This document shows, one piece after another, positions 51,909-61,543 of a DNA stretch of 64,000 bases. The DNA is from G963662675 sp963662675. Its GTDB lineage: Bacteria > Bacteroidota > Bacteroidia > Bacteroidales > Prolixibacteraceae. Location of the stretch: contig CAXXHP010000004.1 in assembly GCA_963662675.2 (NCBI GenBank), forward strand, positions 558,001 through 622,000, given 5' to 3'. A program made the translations under genes and the position numbers. Numbering within the stretch: the stretch's first letter is position 1; the number at the start of each line of letters is the position of its first letter. The notes under the pieces were generated by a model, which saw only the letters and a list, made by a program, of their open reading frames with translations, was not told the origin of the DNA and searched no databases.

Positions 51909-54413
51909 TTAATCTTCATTATTTTCTGGGCTATCGATTTCAATACCCTCCTCATTTATTTCACCTTCACTATCATTGTCATCTACACGTGCAATGGATG
52001 CAATGGCATCATCATCTCTAAGGTTGATCAACCGGACTCCTTGTGTTGCGCGTCCCATTACTCTAAGTTTAGAAATCGGGAGTCTTATTGTAAGACCTGT
52101 TTCTGTTATAATCATTAGATCATTTGTATCATCGACACTCTTTATTGCTATAAGACTTCCTGTCTTTTCCGTTACATTAATGGTTTTAACACCTTTTCCT
52201 CCTCTATTGGTTATTCGATAGTCTTCAATACTCGACCGTTTTCCATAACCTTTTTCAGATACAACCAAGACGTCTTCTGACTCATTCTCTACACATATCA
52301 TGCCAACGACCTCATCTTGCTCATTACCAAGCGATATACCCCTTACGCCAGAGGCAGTTCTACCTATTGCACGCACAATCCCTTCAGGGAAACGAATAGC
52401 CTTACCTGATTTTACGGCAATCATAATTTCATGATTTCCATTGGTCAGTCTAGCCTCTAACAACTGATCTCCATCTCTTACAGTAATAGCATTAATACCA
52501 TTTTGTCGTGGACGAGAATAAGCCTCTAATGATGTTTTTTTAATGATCCCTTTCTTCGTACAAAGAATTATAAAATTATTGTTGATATATTCAGCTTCAT
52601 CCAAGCGTTTTACATTGATATAGGTCAACACTTTATCATCTTGCTCAATATTCAATAAATTCTGAATTGCACGTCCTTTAGATGTTTTTGATCCTTCAGG
52701 GATTTGATAAACTTTCAGCCAAAAACATTTGCCTTTTTCGGTGAACAGCAATAATGTATTATGCATTGTTGCGATAAACATATGCTCTAAAAAGTCGTCA
52801 TCGCGAGTCTTACTTCCCTTAGAGCCAACACCTCCCCTGCCTTGTGTCTTAAATTCAGCCAGAGATGTCCTTTTTATGTATCCCAAATGAGAGATGGTAA
52901 TTACCATTTCTTCATCAGCATAAAAATCTTCAGGATTAAATTCTTCAGCATTTGGTACAATTTCCGTCTTTCTTTCGTCACCATATTGAGCTTTCACTTC
53001 AATCAATTCATCTTTGATGATTTGCATTCTAAGCTCCTCATCTGCAAGAATCTCCTTACACCTCTCTATGAACTTGCTGATTTCTTCGTATTCTTTGTGA
53101 AGCTTATCTTGCTCAAGACCTGTCAGTTGACGCAATCTCATCTCAACAATTGCTCTAGCCTGTATTTCAGATAAAGAAAATCGAGTAATAAGACTTTCGC
53201 GTGCTTCATCAGGAGTTTTCGAGCCACGAATGATAGCAATAACTTCATCAATATTATCACTTGCAATAATCAAACCTTCAAGAATGTGAGCCCTTTTTTC
53301 AGCTTGATCCAACTCATATTGAGTTCTTCTTACAACAACATCGTGCCTATGGTCAACAAAATACCGAACCAGATCCCTCAAGTTTAAAAGCTTAGGACGA
53401 CCTTTTACAAGTGCGATATTATTTACGCTAAATGATGTTTGAAGAGAAGTATATTTATAAAGCTTATTTAATACGACATTCGATATCTCGTCTTTTTTTA
53501 TGTCGATGACAATTCTCATTCCATCACGGTCTGATTCGTCATTGACATTAGAGATACCTTCTATCTTTTTCTCATTAACGAGTTCAGCTATCTTAATGAT
53601 CAATTCCGCTTTATTAACGATGTATGGAATTTCAGTCACAATAATACGTTCGCGGTTATTCCCATGCGTTTCAATGTGAGCTTTTCCTCGAAGAACGACA
53701 CGTCCCCTACCCGTTTCATATGATTCTTCTACACCTTTGTACCCGTAAATAATTCCGCCTGTAGGAAAATCAGGAGCTTTAATGATCGGAATCAATTCCG
53801 ACACTTCAATGTCGTTATTGTCAATGTATGCAATAACAGCATCAATAGTATCTGACAAATTGTGTGGAGGCATGTTGGTTGCCATACCTACGGCAATACC
53901 AGAAGCTCCGTTCACTAATAAATTTGGAATACGGGTAGGTAAAACAGTAGGTTCCTTCAGTGACTCATCAAAGTTAGGTTGAAAATCAACCGTATTTTTG
54001 TCTAAATCACTTAATGTTTCTTCTGCAATCTTTGCCATTCTGGCTTCGGTGTAACGCATTGCAGCTGGGCTATCTCCATCTACAGAACCGAAGTTTCCCT
54101 GGCCGTCGATCAATGGATACCGTAATGACCAGTCTTGAGCCATGCGCACCATAGTCATATACACAGATGAATCACCATGAGGGTGATACTTTCCAAGTAC
54201 TTCACCAACAATCCTTGCGGATTTTTTATACGATCTATTAGATAATATTCCTAATTCATTCATCCCAAATAAAACCCTTCTATGAACAGGCTTTAATCCA
54301 TCCCTGACATCAGGCAGAGCTCTTGATACAATTACCGACATCGAATAATCGATGTAAGCTGACTTCATTTGCTCTTCAATATTAATCTTTATAATTTTTT
54401 CGCCTTCAGACAT
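51909..54413 (-). CDS. gyrA: DNA gyrase subunit A
   Basis: 834 residues. It cuts and rejoins DNA with GyrB to introduce negative supercoils. The breakage domain has the catalytic Tyr121 in MRYTEAR and the drug-target helix HPHGDSSVYMTMVRMAQ, with Ser82 and Met86 at the sites equivalent to E. coli Ser83 and Asp87. The C-terminal pinwheel carries the box QGRGGVG, a Bacteroidetes-type form of the gyrase GyrA-box, and repeated beta-pinwheel blades (GRAIQNLLNIE, TASGVRGISLG, ATQGVRLINL). An acidic tail ends the protein. It is divergent from clpC, with a 279-base shared upstream region. Confidence 0.95.
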   Translation of the reverse strand: MSEGEKIIKINIEEQMKSAYIDYSMSVIVSRALPDVRDGLKPVHRRVLFGMNELGILSNRSYKKSARIVGEVLGKYHPHGDSSVYMTMVRMAQDWSLRYPLIDGQGNFGSVDGDSPAAMRYTEARMAKIAEETLSDLDKNTVDFQPNFDESLKEPTVLPTRIPNLLVNGASGIAVGMATNMPPHNLSDTIDAVIAYIDNNDIEVSELIPIIKAPDFPTGGIIYGYKGVEESYETGRGRVVLRGKAHIETHGNNRERIIVTEIPYIVNKAELIIKIAELVNEKKIEGISNVNDESDRDGMRIVIDIKKDEISNVVLNKLYKYTSLQTSFSVNNIALVKGRPKLLNLRDLVRYFVDHRHDVVVRRTQYELDQAEKRAHILEGLIIASDNIDEVIAIIRGSKTPDEARESLITRFSLSEIQARAIVEMRLRQLTGLEQDKLHKEYEEISKFIERCKEILADEELRMQIIKDELIEVKAQYGDERKTEIVPNAEEFNPEDFYADEEMVITISHLGYIKRTSLAEFKTQGRGGVGSKGSKTRDDDFLEHMFIATMHNTLLLFTEKGKCFWLKVYQIPEGSKTSKGRAIQNLLNIEQDDKVLTYINVKRLDEAEYINNNFIILCTKKGIIKKTSLEAYSRPRQNGINAITVRDGDQLLEARLTNGNHEIMIAVKSGKAIRFPEGIVRAIGRTASGVRGISLGNEQDEVVGMICVENESEDVLVVSEKGYGKRSSIEDYRITNRGGKGVKTINVTEKTGSLIAIKSVDDTNDLMIITETGLTIRLPISKLRVMGRATQGVRLINLRDDDAIASIARVDDNDSEGEINEEGIEIDSPENNED

Positions 54414-54460
54414 TTAATCCTCCTTTTAACGATTATTATGGTTTTATAATAATTGACATA

Positions 54461-54468
54461 CAAAAATA
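54461..54468 (-). promoter_or_regulatory. -7 element for gyrA
   Basis: On the minus strand this reads TATTTTTG (TAnnTTTG), 47 bases upstream of the gyrA ATG. The -33 site is not recognisable. Confidence 0.35.
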
Positions 54469-54589
54469 TAAAAATACTACTAATAGCGGTTATTTTAAGC
54501 TGTTTTTAATTCATCTTAAAATTTTTAATTTCAACAGGTAAATGTTCAAAAAATCAAAACATTGAAATCGTGACTTGTTAAATTATGCG

Positions 54590-54597
54590 TAACTTTA
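54590..54597 (+). promoter_or_regulatory. Possible -7 element for clpC
   Basis: TAACTTTA differs from TAnnTTTG only in the last base and lies 95 bases before the clpC ATG. No heat-shock operator (CIRCE-type or similar) was seen nearby. Confidence 0.25.
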
Positions 54598-54692
54598 GCC
54601 CCTAGAGTACAATATTTATATGAGATTTTGCTCAACTATTTAGGAATAGTTTTTGTTAATATTGATATCAAATTAAATTTTAGAAAATAGAT

Positions 54693-57209
54693 ATGGATTC
54701 TCAATTCTCACCAAGGATAAAAGATGTTCTCACTTATAGCAGAGAAGAGGCAATAAGGCTGGGAAACGAACAAATTGGACTGGAACATATTTTTCTCGGA
54801 ATATTGAGAGATGGCGAAGGAATTGCAATTGACATATTAACCAATTTAGGTATGAATTTATCAGAAATTAAAGATGCAATTGAGGAATCGCTAAGAACAA
54901 GTAGGGAGATTGACCCACAATCATCCGTACAGCTCTTGAAATCAGCAGAAAAAGCCCTCAAGTTAGTTTATCTTGAAGCTAGGGCACTAAATAGCCCAAC
55001 AATAAACACAGGGCACCTGCTTTTAGCATTATTAAAAGATAAAGAAAGCCAGATATCCAATCTACTTAATGAATTCCATATCAATTATTACATATTAAAA
55101 TCTCGCTTAGAGGATTTCAAACAGCCCGAAGCAAAGTCCGATTTTGGAGATGAAGATGATGACACCGAAGATCCGTTTTCAAAGTCCCCGACCTCAGGTT
55201 CTCAAAAAAAATCGTCAGGAACAAAATCGGAAACGCCGGTACTTGATAATTTTGGTGTTGACATAACAAAAGCTGCCGAAGAGAATAGCCTCGATCCAAT
55301 TGTTGGCAGGGACAAGGAAATTGAAAGGCTCGCACAGATTTTATCAAGGAGAAAAAAGAATAACCCAATTCTGATTGGGGAGCCAGGTGTTGGTAAATCG
55401 GCAATTGCGGAAGGACTTGCCCTTCGAATCATTCAAAAGAAAGTATCTCGAATTCTGTTTGACAAACGAGTTGTTAGCCTTGACATTGCCTCGATTGTTG
55501 CGGGAACTAAATATCGTGGGCAATTTGAGGAACGAATGAAAGCAATTTTGAACGAACTGTCAAAAGTAGACAACATCATATTATTCATCGATGAAATACA
55601 TACCATTGTTGGAGCAGGTGGAGCGACAGGATCTCTTGATGCTGCAAATATGCTTAAGCCAGCTCTTGCCAGAGGTGATATTCAATGTATTGGAGCAACC
55701 ACTCTTGATGAGTACCGTCAACAAATAGAAAAAGATGGTGCTTTAGAAAGAAGATTTCAAAAAGTAATGGTTGAACCTACATCTGTAGATGAAACAGTTG
55801 AAATATTGAACAACATTAAAGAGAGGTACGAAGACCATCACAATGTGAGATATACGCAAGAAGCGATTGACGCTTGTGTAAAACTAACTGCTCGATATAT
55901 CACAGATCGTTTTTTACCAGACAAAGCCATTGATGCGCTTGATGAAGCTGGATCTAGGGTACATATATCAAATATCAATGTCCCTGATCGAATAGTAAAG
56001 CTGGAGCAAAAGATTGAAACGACCAGAGAAGAAAAAATTAAAGCTGTAAAAAGCCAAAACTTTGAGCTGGCTGCTGGGCACCGCGATAAAGAGAAGAATC
56101 TACTGCAGCTTCTTGAACAAGAAAAAGAAGCTTGGGAAAAAGAATTACTGAGCCACCGGGAAACGGTATCAGAAGAAAAAGTAGGCGAAGTTGTTGCCAT
56201 GATGTCAGGTGTTCCAGTTCAACGAATAGCTCAAGCAGAAGGAAAACGCTTATTGCACATGGGAGAAGAGCTTAAAGGAAGCGTTGTTGGACAAAATGAA
56301 GCAATCGCTAAAATCGTAAAAGCAATTCAACGAAACAGAGCCGGGCTTAAAGACCCCAATAAACCAATTGGATCATTTGTATTTTTGGGGCCAACAGGAG
56401 TTGGTAAAACACAACTTGCAAAAGTTATTTCAAAATACTTGTTTGACAGTACCGATTCTCTTATCCGCATTGACATGAGTGAATATATGGAGAAATTCTC
56501 TGTATCACGATTAGTTGGTGCACCTCCGGGATATGTTGGGTACGAAGAAGGAGGTCAACTAACAGAAAAAGTACGTCGAAAACCGTATTCTGTCGTGTTG
56601 CTGGATGAAATAGAAAAAGCCCATCCGGATGTATTTCATCTACTATTACAAGTACTTGATGAAGGTAGATTAACGGATAGCTTAGGCAGAAATATCGACT
56701 TCAAGAACACGATTATCATCATGACCTCAAATATTGGTTCACGCCAATTAAAGGATTTTGGTCAAGGTATTGGTTTCTCGTCCGCGAAAACTCCTGGAGA
56801 AGAATCGGATAATACAAAGTATATTATAGAAAAAGCTCTAAAACGTGCATTTGCTCCTGAGTTCTTGAACAGAATTGATGACGTTATCATGTTCAATACG
56901 CTTTCTAAAGAAGATATCTTTAAAATTATTGATATTGAGCTCAAAGGTCTTTATGACAGGGTGGCCTCGTTAAACTATAAATTGAAGATTTCCAGGGCTG
57001 CAAAGGATTTCATTGCAGAAAAAGGTTACGATATTCAATATGGCGCTAGACCTTTAAAAAGAGCGATTCAAAAGTATCTTGAAGACGAAATGGCAGAAGT
57101 TATCATACGGGCTTCAATTTCAGAAGGAGATACCGTGTCAATCGGTTTTGATAAGAAAAAAGAGAAAATAAGAATCCGAATACTTGGTGCAACACAAAAA
57201 GCACAATAA
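54693..57209 (+). CDS. clpC: ClpC-type AAA+ unfoldase
   Basis: 838 residues. The Clp-N domain (about 1-140, FSPRIKDVLTYSREEAIRLG), a linker rich in Asp and Ser (about 143-185), the first ATPase domain (Walker A GEPGVGKS at 229-236), a UVR-type coiled-coil middle region (KAVKSQNFELAAGHRDKE) and the second ATPase domain (Walker A GPTGVGKT at about 565-572, with DEIEKAH) appear in order. The short middle domain separates ClpC from ClpB. It feeds unfolded proteins to ClpP, which is not in the window. A strong terminator follows the stop. Confidence 0.95.
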   Translation: MDSQFSPRIKDVLTYSREEAIRLGNEQIGLEHIFLGILRDGEGIAIDILTNLGMNLSEIKDAIEESLRTSREIDPQSSVQLLKSAEKALKLVYLEARALNSPTINTGHLLLALLKDKESQISNLLNEFHINYYILKSRLEDFKQPEAKSDFGDEDDDTEDPFSKSPTSGSQKKSSGTKSETPVLDNFGVDITKAAEENSLDPIVGRDKEIERLAQILSRRKKNNPILIGEPGVGKSAIAEGLALRIIQKKVSRILFDKRVVSLDIASIVAGTKYRGQFEERMKAILNELSKVDNIILFIDEIHTIVGAGGATGSLDAANMLKPALARGDIQCIGATTLDEYRQQIEKDGALERRFQKVMVEPTSVDETVEILNNIKERYEDHHNVRYTQEAIDACVKLTARYITDRFLPDKAIDALDEAGSRVHISNINVPDRIVKLEQKIETTREEKIKAVKSQNFELAAGHRDKEKNLLQLLEQEKEAWEKELLSHRETVSEEKVGEVVAMMSGVPVQRIAQAEGKRLLHMGEELKGSVVGQNEAIAKIVKAIQRNRAGLKDPNKPIGSFVFLGPTGVGKTQLAKVISKYLFDSTDSLIRIDMSEYMEKFSVSRLVGAPPGYVGYEEGGQLTEKVRRKPYSVVLLDEIEKAHPDVFHLLLQVLDEGRLTDSLGRNIDFKNTIIIMTSNIGSRQLKDFGQGIGFSSAKTPGEESDNTKYIIEKALKRAFAPEFLNRIDDVIMFNTLSKEDIFKIIDIELKGLYDRVASLNYKLKISRAAKDFIAEKGYDIQYGARPLKRAIQKYLEDEMAEVIIRASISEGDTVSIGFDKKKEKIRIRILGATQKAQ

Positions 57210-57213
57210 ATAT

Positions 57214-57241
57214 AAAACCAGTCTTTTCGACTGGTTTTTTT
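57214..57241. terminator. Bidirectional terminator after clpC
   Basis: AAAACCAGTC (57214-57223), loop TTTTC, GACTGGTTTT (57229-57238), then TTT. The T-tract overlaps the stop codon of the minus-strand MscS gene. Confidence 0.85.
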
Positions 57242-58277
57242 ATGCTTTATCTTGAATCAGCACTCTTGATTTTGGCAAATATTGAGGATATTCTCTCTGA
57301 ATAAATAGAATGAGCTTCTCTCTTACCAATACGCGCAAATCCCATCCTCTAGCAGAATCAGGAGCACTCATTAATGCCCTCAGTTCAATATTTTGATTAT
57401 TTGCATCTGTAACCTGCAAAACATTTACTTGCTTGTCCCACTCATTTGACTGCTCCAGTATCCGGGTAAGTTCTGTTCTTAATTCTTCAACAGGAAAACC
57501 ATAATCAACATAGATATAAACAGAACCTATAATTTCTGCCGAAGTTCTTGTCCAGTTCTGAAATGAATTTTCAATAAAATAGCTTATTGGCACTACAAGT
57601 CGGCGTTTATCCCAAATGCGAATCACCACATAAGTGAGCGTAATTTCCTCAATACGCCCCCACTCTTTCTCAACGACCACCACATCATCGAGTCTGATTG
57701 GCTGAGTAAATGCTATTTGAAAACCAGCCAAAAACATTGCAATACTTTTTTGGGCAGCAAATCCAATAATTATGCCTGCAATACTTGCACTCGCGAGTAA
57801 ACTTAACCCTATTTTACGAATGGCAGGGAAACTCAATAATGTTATAGAGAGCACTACAAACAGAACCAGAACAATTAAAATCCTCTCAATAATTATAAGT
57901 TGGGTATGTATCTTTCTGGCTTTTAAGTTATCCCTTGATGTCAGGTCATAATTAGACATTACAATTAAGCGAATACCTTTTGTGGCAGCAATAACCAGCC
58001 AAGCTATAGCAATATTTATGGTTACTGTAACTACAGTAGAAAATTCAATCCTCAAATTATTCAGTTGCTCAAATGGAAATATGATTGACATACTAATAAT
58101 GATTATTAGCATTACCAAAGGAGGAGTAGTTTTCTTCAGCAACTTCAACCAAACAATCTCATAACTATCATCCTTTATTAACTTCTTCAGTATGCGATTT
58201 ATTAGAAAAACCGAAATTAGTCCAAATAGAATACTAAAAGCAAATAATAATAATCTTGAAAAAAGGGAGTCGCTCAT
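57240..58277 (-). CDS. MscS-family mechanosensitive channel
   Basis: 345 residues from ATG 58275-58277; the frame extends to a TTG at 58310 that overlaps the upstream gene's stop, which I reject. Four or five membrane helices in the first 190 residues lead to the pore helix and the MscS beta domain (IGFAAQKSIAMFLAGFQIAFTQPIRLDD, VVVEKEWGRIEEITLTYVVIRIWDKRR). The C-terminal alpha/beta region (about 240-340) is present. These channels release solutes on osmotic downshift; small members can also signal. It starts 29 bases after the SpoIIE-type gene, so the two form an operon. Confidence 0.9.
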   Translation of the reverse strand: MSDSLFSRLLLFAFSILFGLISVFLINRILKKLIKDDSYEIVWLKLLKKTTPPLVMLIIIISMSIIFPFEQLNNLRIEFSTVVTVTINIAIAWLVIAATKGIRLIVMSNYDLTSRDNLKARKIHTQLIIIERILIVLVLFVVLSITLLSFPAIRKIGLSLLASASIAGIIIGFAAQKSIAMFLAGFQIAFTQPIRLDDVVVVEKEWGRIEEITLTYVVIRIWDKRRLVVPISYFIENSFQNWTRTSAEIIGSVYIYVDYGFPVEELRTELTRILEQSNEWDKQVNVLQVTDANNQNIELRALMSAPDSARGWDLRVLVREKLILFIQREYPQYLPKSRVLIQDKA

Positions 58278-58306
58278 AAAAAATATTTTTTTAGCAATTA
58301 AGTAAC

Positions 58307-60190
58307 TCAAGAAGTTCTTTGTTTACGTCCTTTATAGCGAAGTGCCATAATGCTTATATCATCAACCTGTCTGGTTTTTCCTCTAAACATTTTCAAACTA
58401 TCCAACAAGCCATCTACAAGTTCAGATGCAGGAAGATCGGACATATTACCAATATTTTCGCTTAGTCGATCCATCCCATAAAAATTATCATTAGCATCAT
58501 TACAATCAGTTACCCCATCAGTATATAGCACTAAGGTATCCCCTTCTCTCAAAACAATGGAATCACCAGGATATGACTTATTTGAATAGACGCCTAATGG
58601 TAGGCCATGTGTCTTCTCAAGCAATTGCACGTCTTTTCTCTCTCTAACTATAAAAGGATAGTTGTGTGCTGCATTACAATAACTTAAGACACCATTTTCT
58701 AAATCTAATATTCCCAGAAATAGGGTTAAAAAATGCTGATTGTAATTTTGATGGCTTAATTCATTATTGACTTGTTCTACAATATGCTTGGCAGATAATA
58801 TGGTTGCCTTGCTTTTAATCAAGGTATGAGCAACAGCCATAAAAAGTGCTGCCGGTATCCCTTTCCCTGAGACATCACCCATGGTGAATAGTAAATGGTT
58901 AGAATCAATTAAAAAATAGTCATATAAATCACCTCCAATACTTTCAGCAGGTTTAAGTGTCGCAAAAAGCTCTATTTCCGGATTATTGGGAAATGGTGGA
59001 TATTCATTCGGTATAATTGCAGTTTGAATCTCTTTAGCAGATTTCAAATCCTTTTCATACTTTCTTCTATCTTTTCGATTTTGATTTTGCTCTTGTAAAC
59101 GTAAACTGTATTGCTCTTGTAGTTCAAGTAAACTATCCGCAAGCAATTCTACCTCATTTTTATTACTTGATTTTCTTTTATCACCAAAGCTAAAATACTG
59201 AATCGATTTAACGACATTAGAAAGAGGTGAAAGCTTTTTTCTAAATATGAGCGTTATAATTACAAGAATTAGTAACAGCCCAATAAATGAGACAACTATA
59301 ACTTCGCGTAAAATTACATGCAAGTCTTTAAATAATTCTTTTGATGGTATGAGTATTACAACAAACCATTTAGTATATGCAATGGGTGAAAAATGAATCC
59401 ATGTTTTTTTATAATTATAAATCTTTGGGTATGCAAACCCTGAAATAGATTCATGGACATCCCTTAGGGATTCGAGTTCCACACTATTCTCAGGGAAAAT
59501 ATGACTATCTGCCTCAAATATACTCTGATTCATTACCCAATCCGCTTCCGAGTGAGTAAGAAATGTCCCATCCGCTTCAACTATGTAAACAGACCGATCT
59601 TCATACTGATCATTATTAATCAATAATGTCGATAAAAAATCCAGATTGATTTGACTCGATATTAGACCCACAAATTCTCCTTTTTCGTTGCGAATGGCCT
59701 GTGTATTGGTTATTAGGAGTTGGTGTGAATTATAAAACGGATCTGACCACAAGCCAGACGGGTTGGATTCTATATCAAACTGAGTATTTGTTAAACAATG
59801 CTCAGCATCTCTATAAATCTGTAGGTCATCATTTTTAGTTTTGATAACTGACAAATACTTGTTCTCATCGTTTTCAAGTAGTTCAATGTGAAAACCCGAA
59901 ATATCAATATTATTTTTCAGAACCTGAGTTAAAAAGTATTCGGTATCACCATGTTCTGCATAGTATGACAACTGCATAGCCACATTTCGTGTAACTTCCT
60001 GTGTTGAATAAACACTTCTTCCAATTCTATTTGTTATGTGACCAGATTGAAGCGTAGCACTTTCTTCAATTTTTTGAATAAGTACACCTTTGCTGAAATT
60101 ATAGTTCAGAAAGATAACAACAGAAATAACAATCGTTATTGTTGTTAAAATATATATACCAAGTTGAAATGCTAAGCTTCTATTATTCAT
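58307..60190 (-). CDS. Cache-sensor SpoIIE-type PP2C phosphatase
   Basis: 627 residues from ATG 60188-60190; a TTG at 60205 would add five residues. N-terminal helix (about 8-28), an extracytoplasmic double-Cache-like sensor (about 35-285), a second helix (about 293-315), a short HAMP-like linker (SPLSNVVKSIQYFSFGDKRKS), a coiled coil (about 345-390) and the PPM/SpoIIE phosphatase domain (about 400-627). Metal Asp residues are Asp421 in GGDLYDY and Asp439 in GDVSGKG; LYTDGVTDC holds a third. Such proteins dephosphorylate anti-anti-sigma or other partners in response to an external signal. No partner kinase or STAS gene is adjacent. It is the first gene of an operon with MscS. Confidence 0.9.
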   Translation of the reverse strand: MNNRSLAFQLGIYILTTITIVISVVIFLNYNFSKGVLIQKIEESATLQSGHITNRIGRSVYSTQEVTRNVAMQLSYYAEHGDTEYFLTQVLKNNIDISGFHIELLENDENKYLSVIKTKNDDLQIYRDAEHCLTNTQFDIESNPSGLWSDPFYNSHQLLITNTQAIRNEKGEFVGLISSQINLDFLSTLLINNDQYEDRSVYIVEADGTFLTHSEADWVMNQSIFEADSHIFPENSVELESLRDVHESISGFAYPKIYNYKKTWIHFSPIAYTKWFVVILIPSKELFKDLHVILREVIVVSFIGLLLILVIITLIFRKKLSPLSNVVKSIQYFSFGDKRKSSNKNEVELLADSLLELQEQYSLRLQEQNQNRKDRRKYEKDLKSAKEIQTAIIPNEYPPFPNNPEIELFATLKPAESIGGDLYDYFLIDSNHLLFTMGDVSGKGIPAALFMAVAHTLIKSKATILSAKHIVEQVNNELSHQNYNQHFLTLFLGILDLENGVLSYCNAAHNYPFIVRERKDVQLLEKTHGLPLGVYSNKSYPGDSIVLREGDTLVLYTDGVTDCNDANDNFYGMDRLSENIGNMSDLPASELVDGLLDSLKMFRGKTRQVDDISIMALRYKGRKQRTS

Positions 60191-60236
60191 CACCCTCAAA
60201 GTCAATAAATTGCAAGTTATGAAAAATGAAAATCAT

Positions 60237-60250
60237 CGGAAAGCTTTCCG
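60237..60250. promoter_or_regulatory. 14-base perfect palindrome upstream of the SpoIIE-type gene
   Basis: CGGAAAGCTTTCCG is a perfect palindrome 46 bases upstream of the phosphatase ATG, a normal position for an operator. It could also form a small hairpin in the leader. Confidence 0.35.
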
Positions 60251-60357
60251 GTCATGTTTATTGATATCACTGTAGCCAAATGAGTTTGTAATATTTGTAA
60301 CTCATGGGAATCATCGGTATTCATAAACCATAAAATGATTTCCTATAATACAAGAAT

Positions 60358-60382
60358 AGCCGCCCTATATATAAGGACGGCT
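60358..60382 (-). terminator. Hairpin downstream of fabG
   Basis: AGCCGCCCT (60358-60366) and AGGACGGCT (60374-60382) form a 9-base stem with one mismatch on the plus strand, which is a G-U pair in minus-strand RNA, and a 7-base loop. It lies 27 bases past the fabG stop. The T-tract on the minus strand is weak. Confidence 0.45.
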
Positions 60383-60408
60383 TTATTATATCTAATATTT
60401 TCAGTGTA

Positions 60409-61155
60409 CTACGTGTTCATTGCTCCGCAAACGTTAATCACTTGTCCACTTACATATGATGAAAGATCTGACGCAAGGAACAACGCAACTTTTGCGACCT
60501 CTTCCGGTGTTCCACCTCGTTTTAATGGAATTCCTGCTTCCCAGGTTTTGCGTGCTTCTTCTGGAATTTGTCCAGTCATTTCGGTAATTATAAATCCAGG
60601 CGCAATGGCATTGCTGCGAATGCCGCGTGATCCAAGCTCTTTGGCTATTGACTTTGTAAACCCAATAATTCCAGCTTTTGACGCTGAATAATTAGATTGA
60701 CCAGCATTTCCACTAACACCAACCACCGAACTCATGTTTACGATAGAACCGGAACGTTGCTTTAACATGATACGCTGAGCAGCTTTAGTAAAGTTAAATA
60801 CCGATTTTAGGTTAACATTAATTACAGCATCCCACTGTTCTTCTGTCATCCGCATCAGCAAAGTATCTTTAGTAATACCGGCATTGTTTATAAGCGCATC
60901 TATTTGTCCAAATTCTTTTGCAATTTCAGCTACAACACGGTCAGTATCTGCAAAATCGGCAGCATTTGATGCATAACCTTTTGCTTTTATTCCCATCGCT
61001 GCAAGTTCAGATTCAGTCGCTTTCATGCTTTCATTTTCGAAAAGATCCGTAAAAGCAATATTACAACCTTCTTGGGCAAATTTTATAGCAATGGCTTTTC
61101 CAATGCCCCTTGAGGCACCTGTAATAATGGCCGTTTTACCTTCTAATAACTTCAT
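60409..61155 (-). CDS. fabG: 3-oxoacyl-[acyl-carrier-protein] reductase
   Basis: 248 residues, classic short-chain dehydrogenase. NADP loop TGASRGIG (12-19), NNAG (90-93), and the catalytic Ser143, Tyr156 and Lys160 in SSVVGVSGNAGQSNYSASK. It reduces beta-ketoacyl-ACP in fatty acid elongation. The length and the sequence EMTGQIPEE fit FabG better than other SDRs, but no other fab gene is next to it. It has its own upstream -7 element and a hairpin downstream, so it is probably transcribed alone. Confidence 0.92.
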   Translation of the reverse strand: MKLLEGKTAIITGASRGIGKAIAIKFAQEGCNIAFTDLFENESMKATESELAAMGIKAKGYASNAADFADTDRVVAEIAKEFGQIDALINNAGITKDTLLMRMTEEQWDAVINVNLKSVFNFTKAAQRIMLKQRSGSIVNMSSVVGVSGNAGQSNYSASKAGIIGFTKSIAKELGSRGIRSNAIAPGFIITEMTGQIPEEARKTWEAGIPLKRGGTPEEVAKVALFLASDLSSYVSGQVINVCGAMNT

Positions 61156-61188
61156 AGTATAATATTTTATCGAATTTTATTTTCAAAG

Positions 61189-61196
61189 CAAATGTA
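61189..61196 (-). promoter_or_regulatory. -7 element for fabG
   Basis: On the minus strand this reads TACATTTG (TAnnTTTG), 33 bases upstream of the fabG ATG. The -33 region shows TTTA at a slightly short distance. Confidence 0.38.
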
Positions 61197-61530
61197 ATAA
61201 AATACCTTAAAGGTAAATTCATTCATAAGAGGAAACACAACAAACAATTCCATTTTTTCACTCTAAAAGCAGATTTTTAAATCGTTCAATTCAAAAAATG
61301 ACTTGTTGCAGAAAGTCTTTTTTTGAAAAATAATATACTTTAATTTTTCAGCATTTTTAATGTGCATCACATGAAATAAATGCCCCATTAAAATCCCTTA
61401 CCGTAATGCAAAAGCAACTTATTTCACAGATGGGACTAGAAATTTATACTCACCAATGAATTCTGCTAATCTTTCAATTCAATCATCATTCATTTTTTTG
61501 AATCAATTATCCTATTTAAAAGAATAGAGT

Positions 61531-61538
61531 TAGATTTG
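61531..61538 (+). promoter_or_regulatory. -7 element next to the DUF4422 gene
   Basis: TAGATTTG matches TAnnTTTG and ends 5 bases before the ATG at 61544. If used, transcription would start at about the start codon, giving a leaderless message. Confidence 0.35.
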
Positions 61539-61543
61539 CACAC

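Larger units (their letters stand above)
61156..61543. other. 388-base divergent intergenic region
   Basis: The region lies between fabG (minus) and the DUF4422 gene (plus). Consensus-like -7 elements for both genes are present (61189-61196 minus and 61531-61538 plus). The middle part is AT-rich without ORF or recognisable site. Confidence 0.55.

Noticed and set aside
52842..53174. 110-codon frame antisense to gyrA
   Set aside because: Shadow of gyrA codons; Phe/Cys-rich, with no start context or family match.
55838..56200. 120-codon frame antisense to clpC
   Set aside because: Serine- and cysteine-rich shadow of the coiled-coil region; no evidence of a gene.
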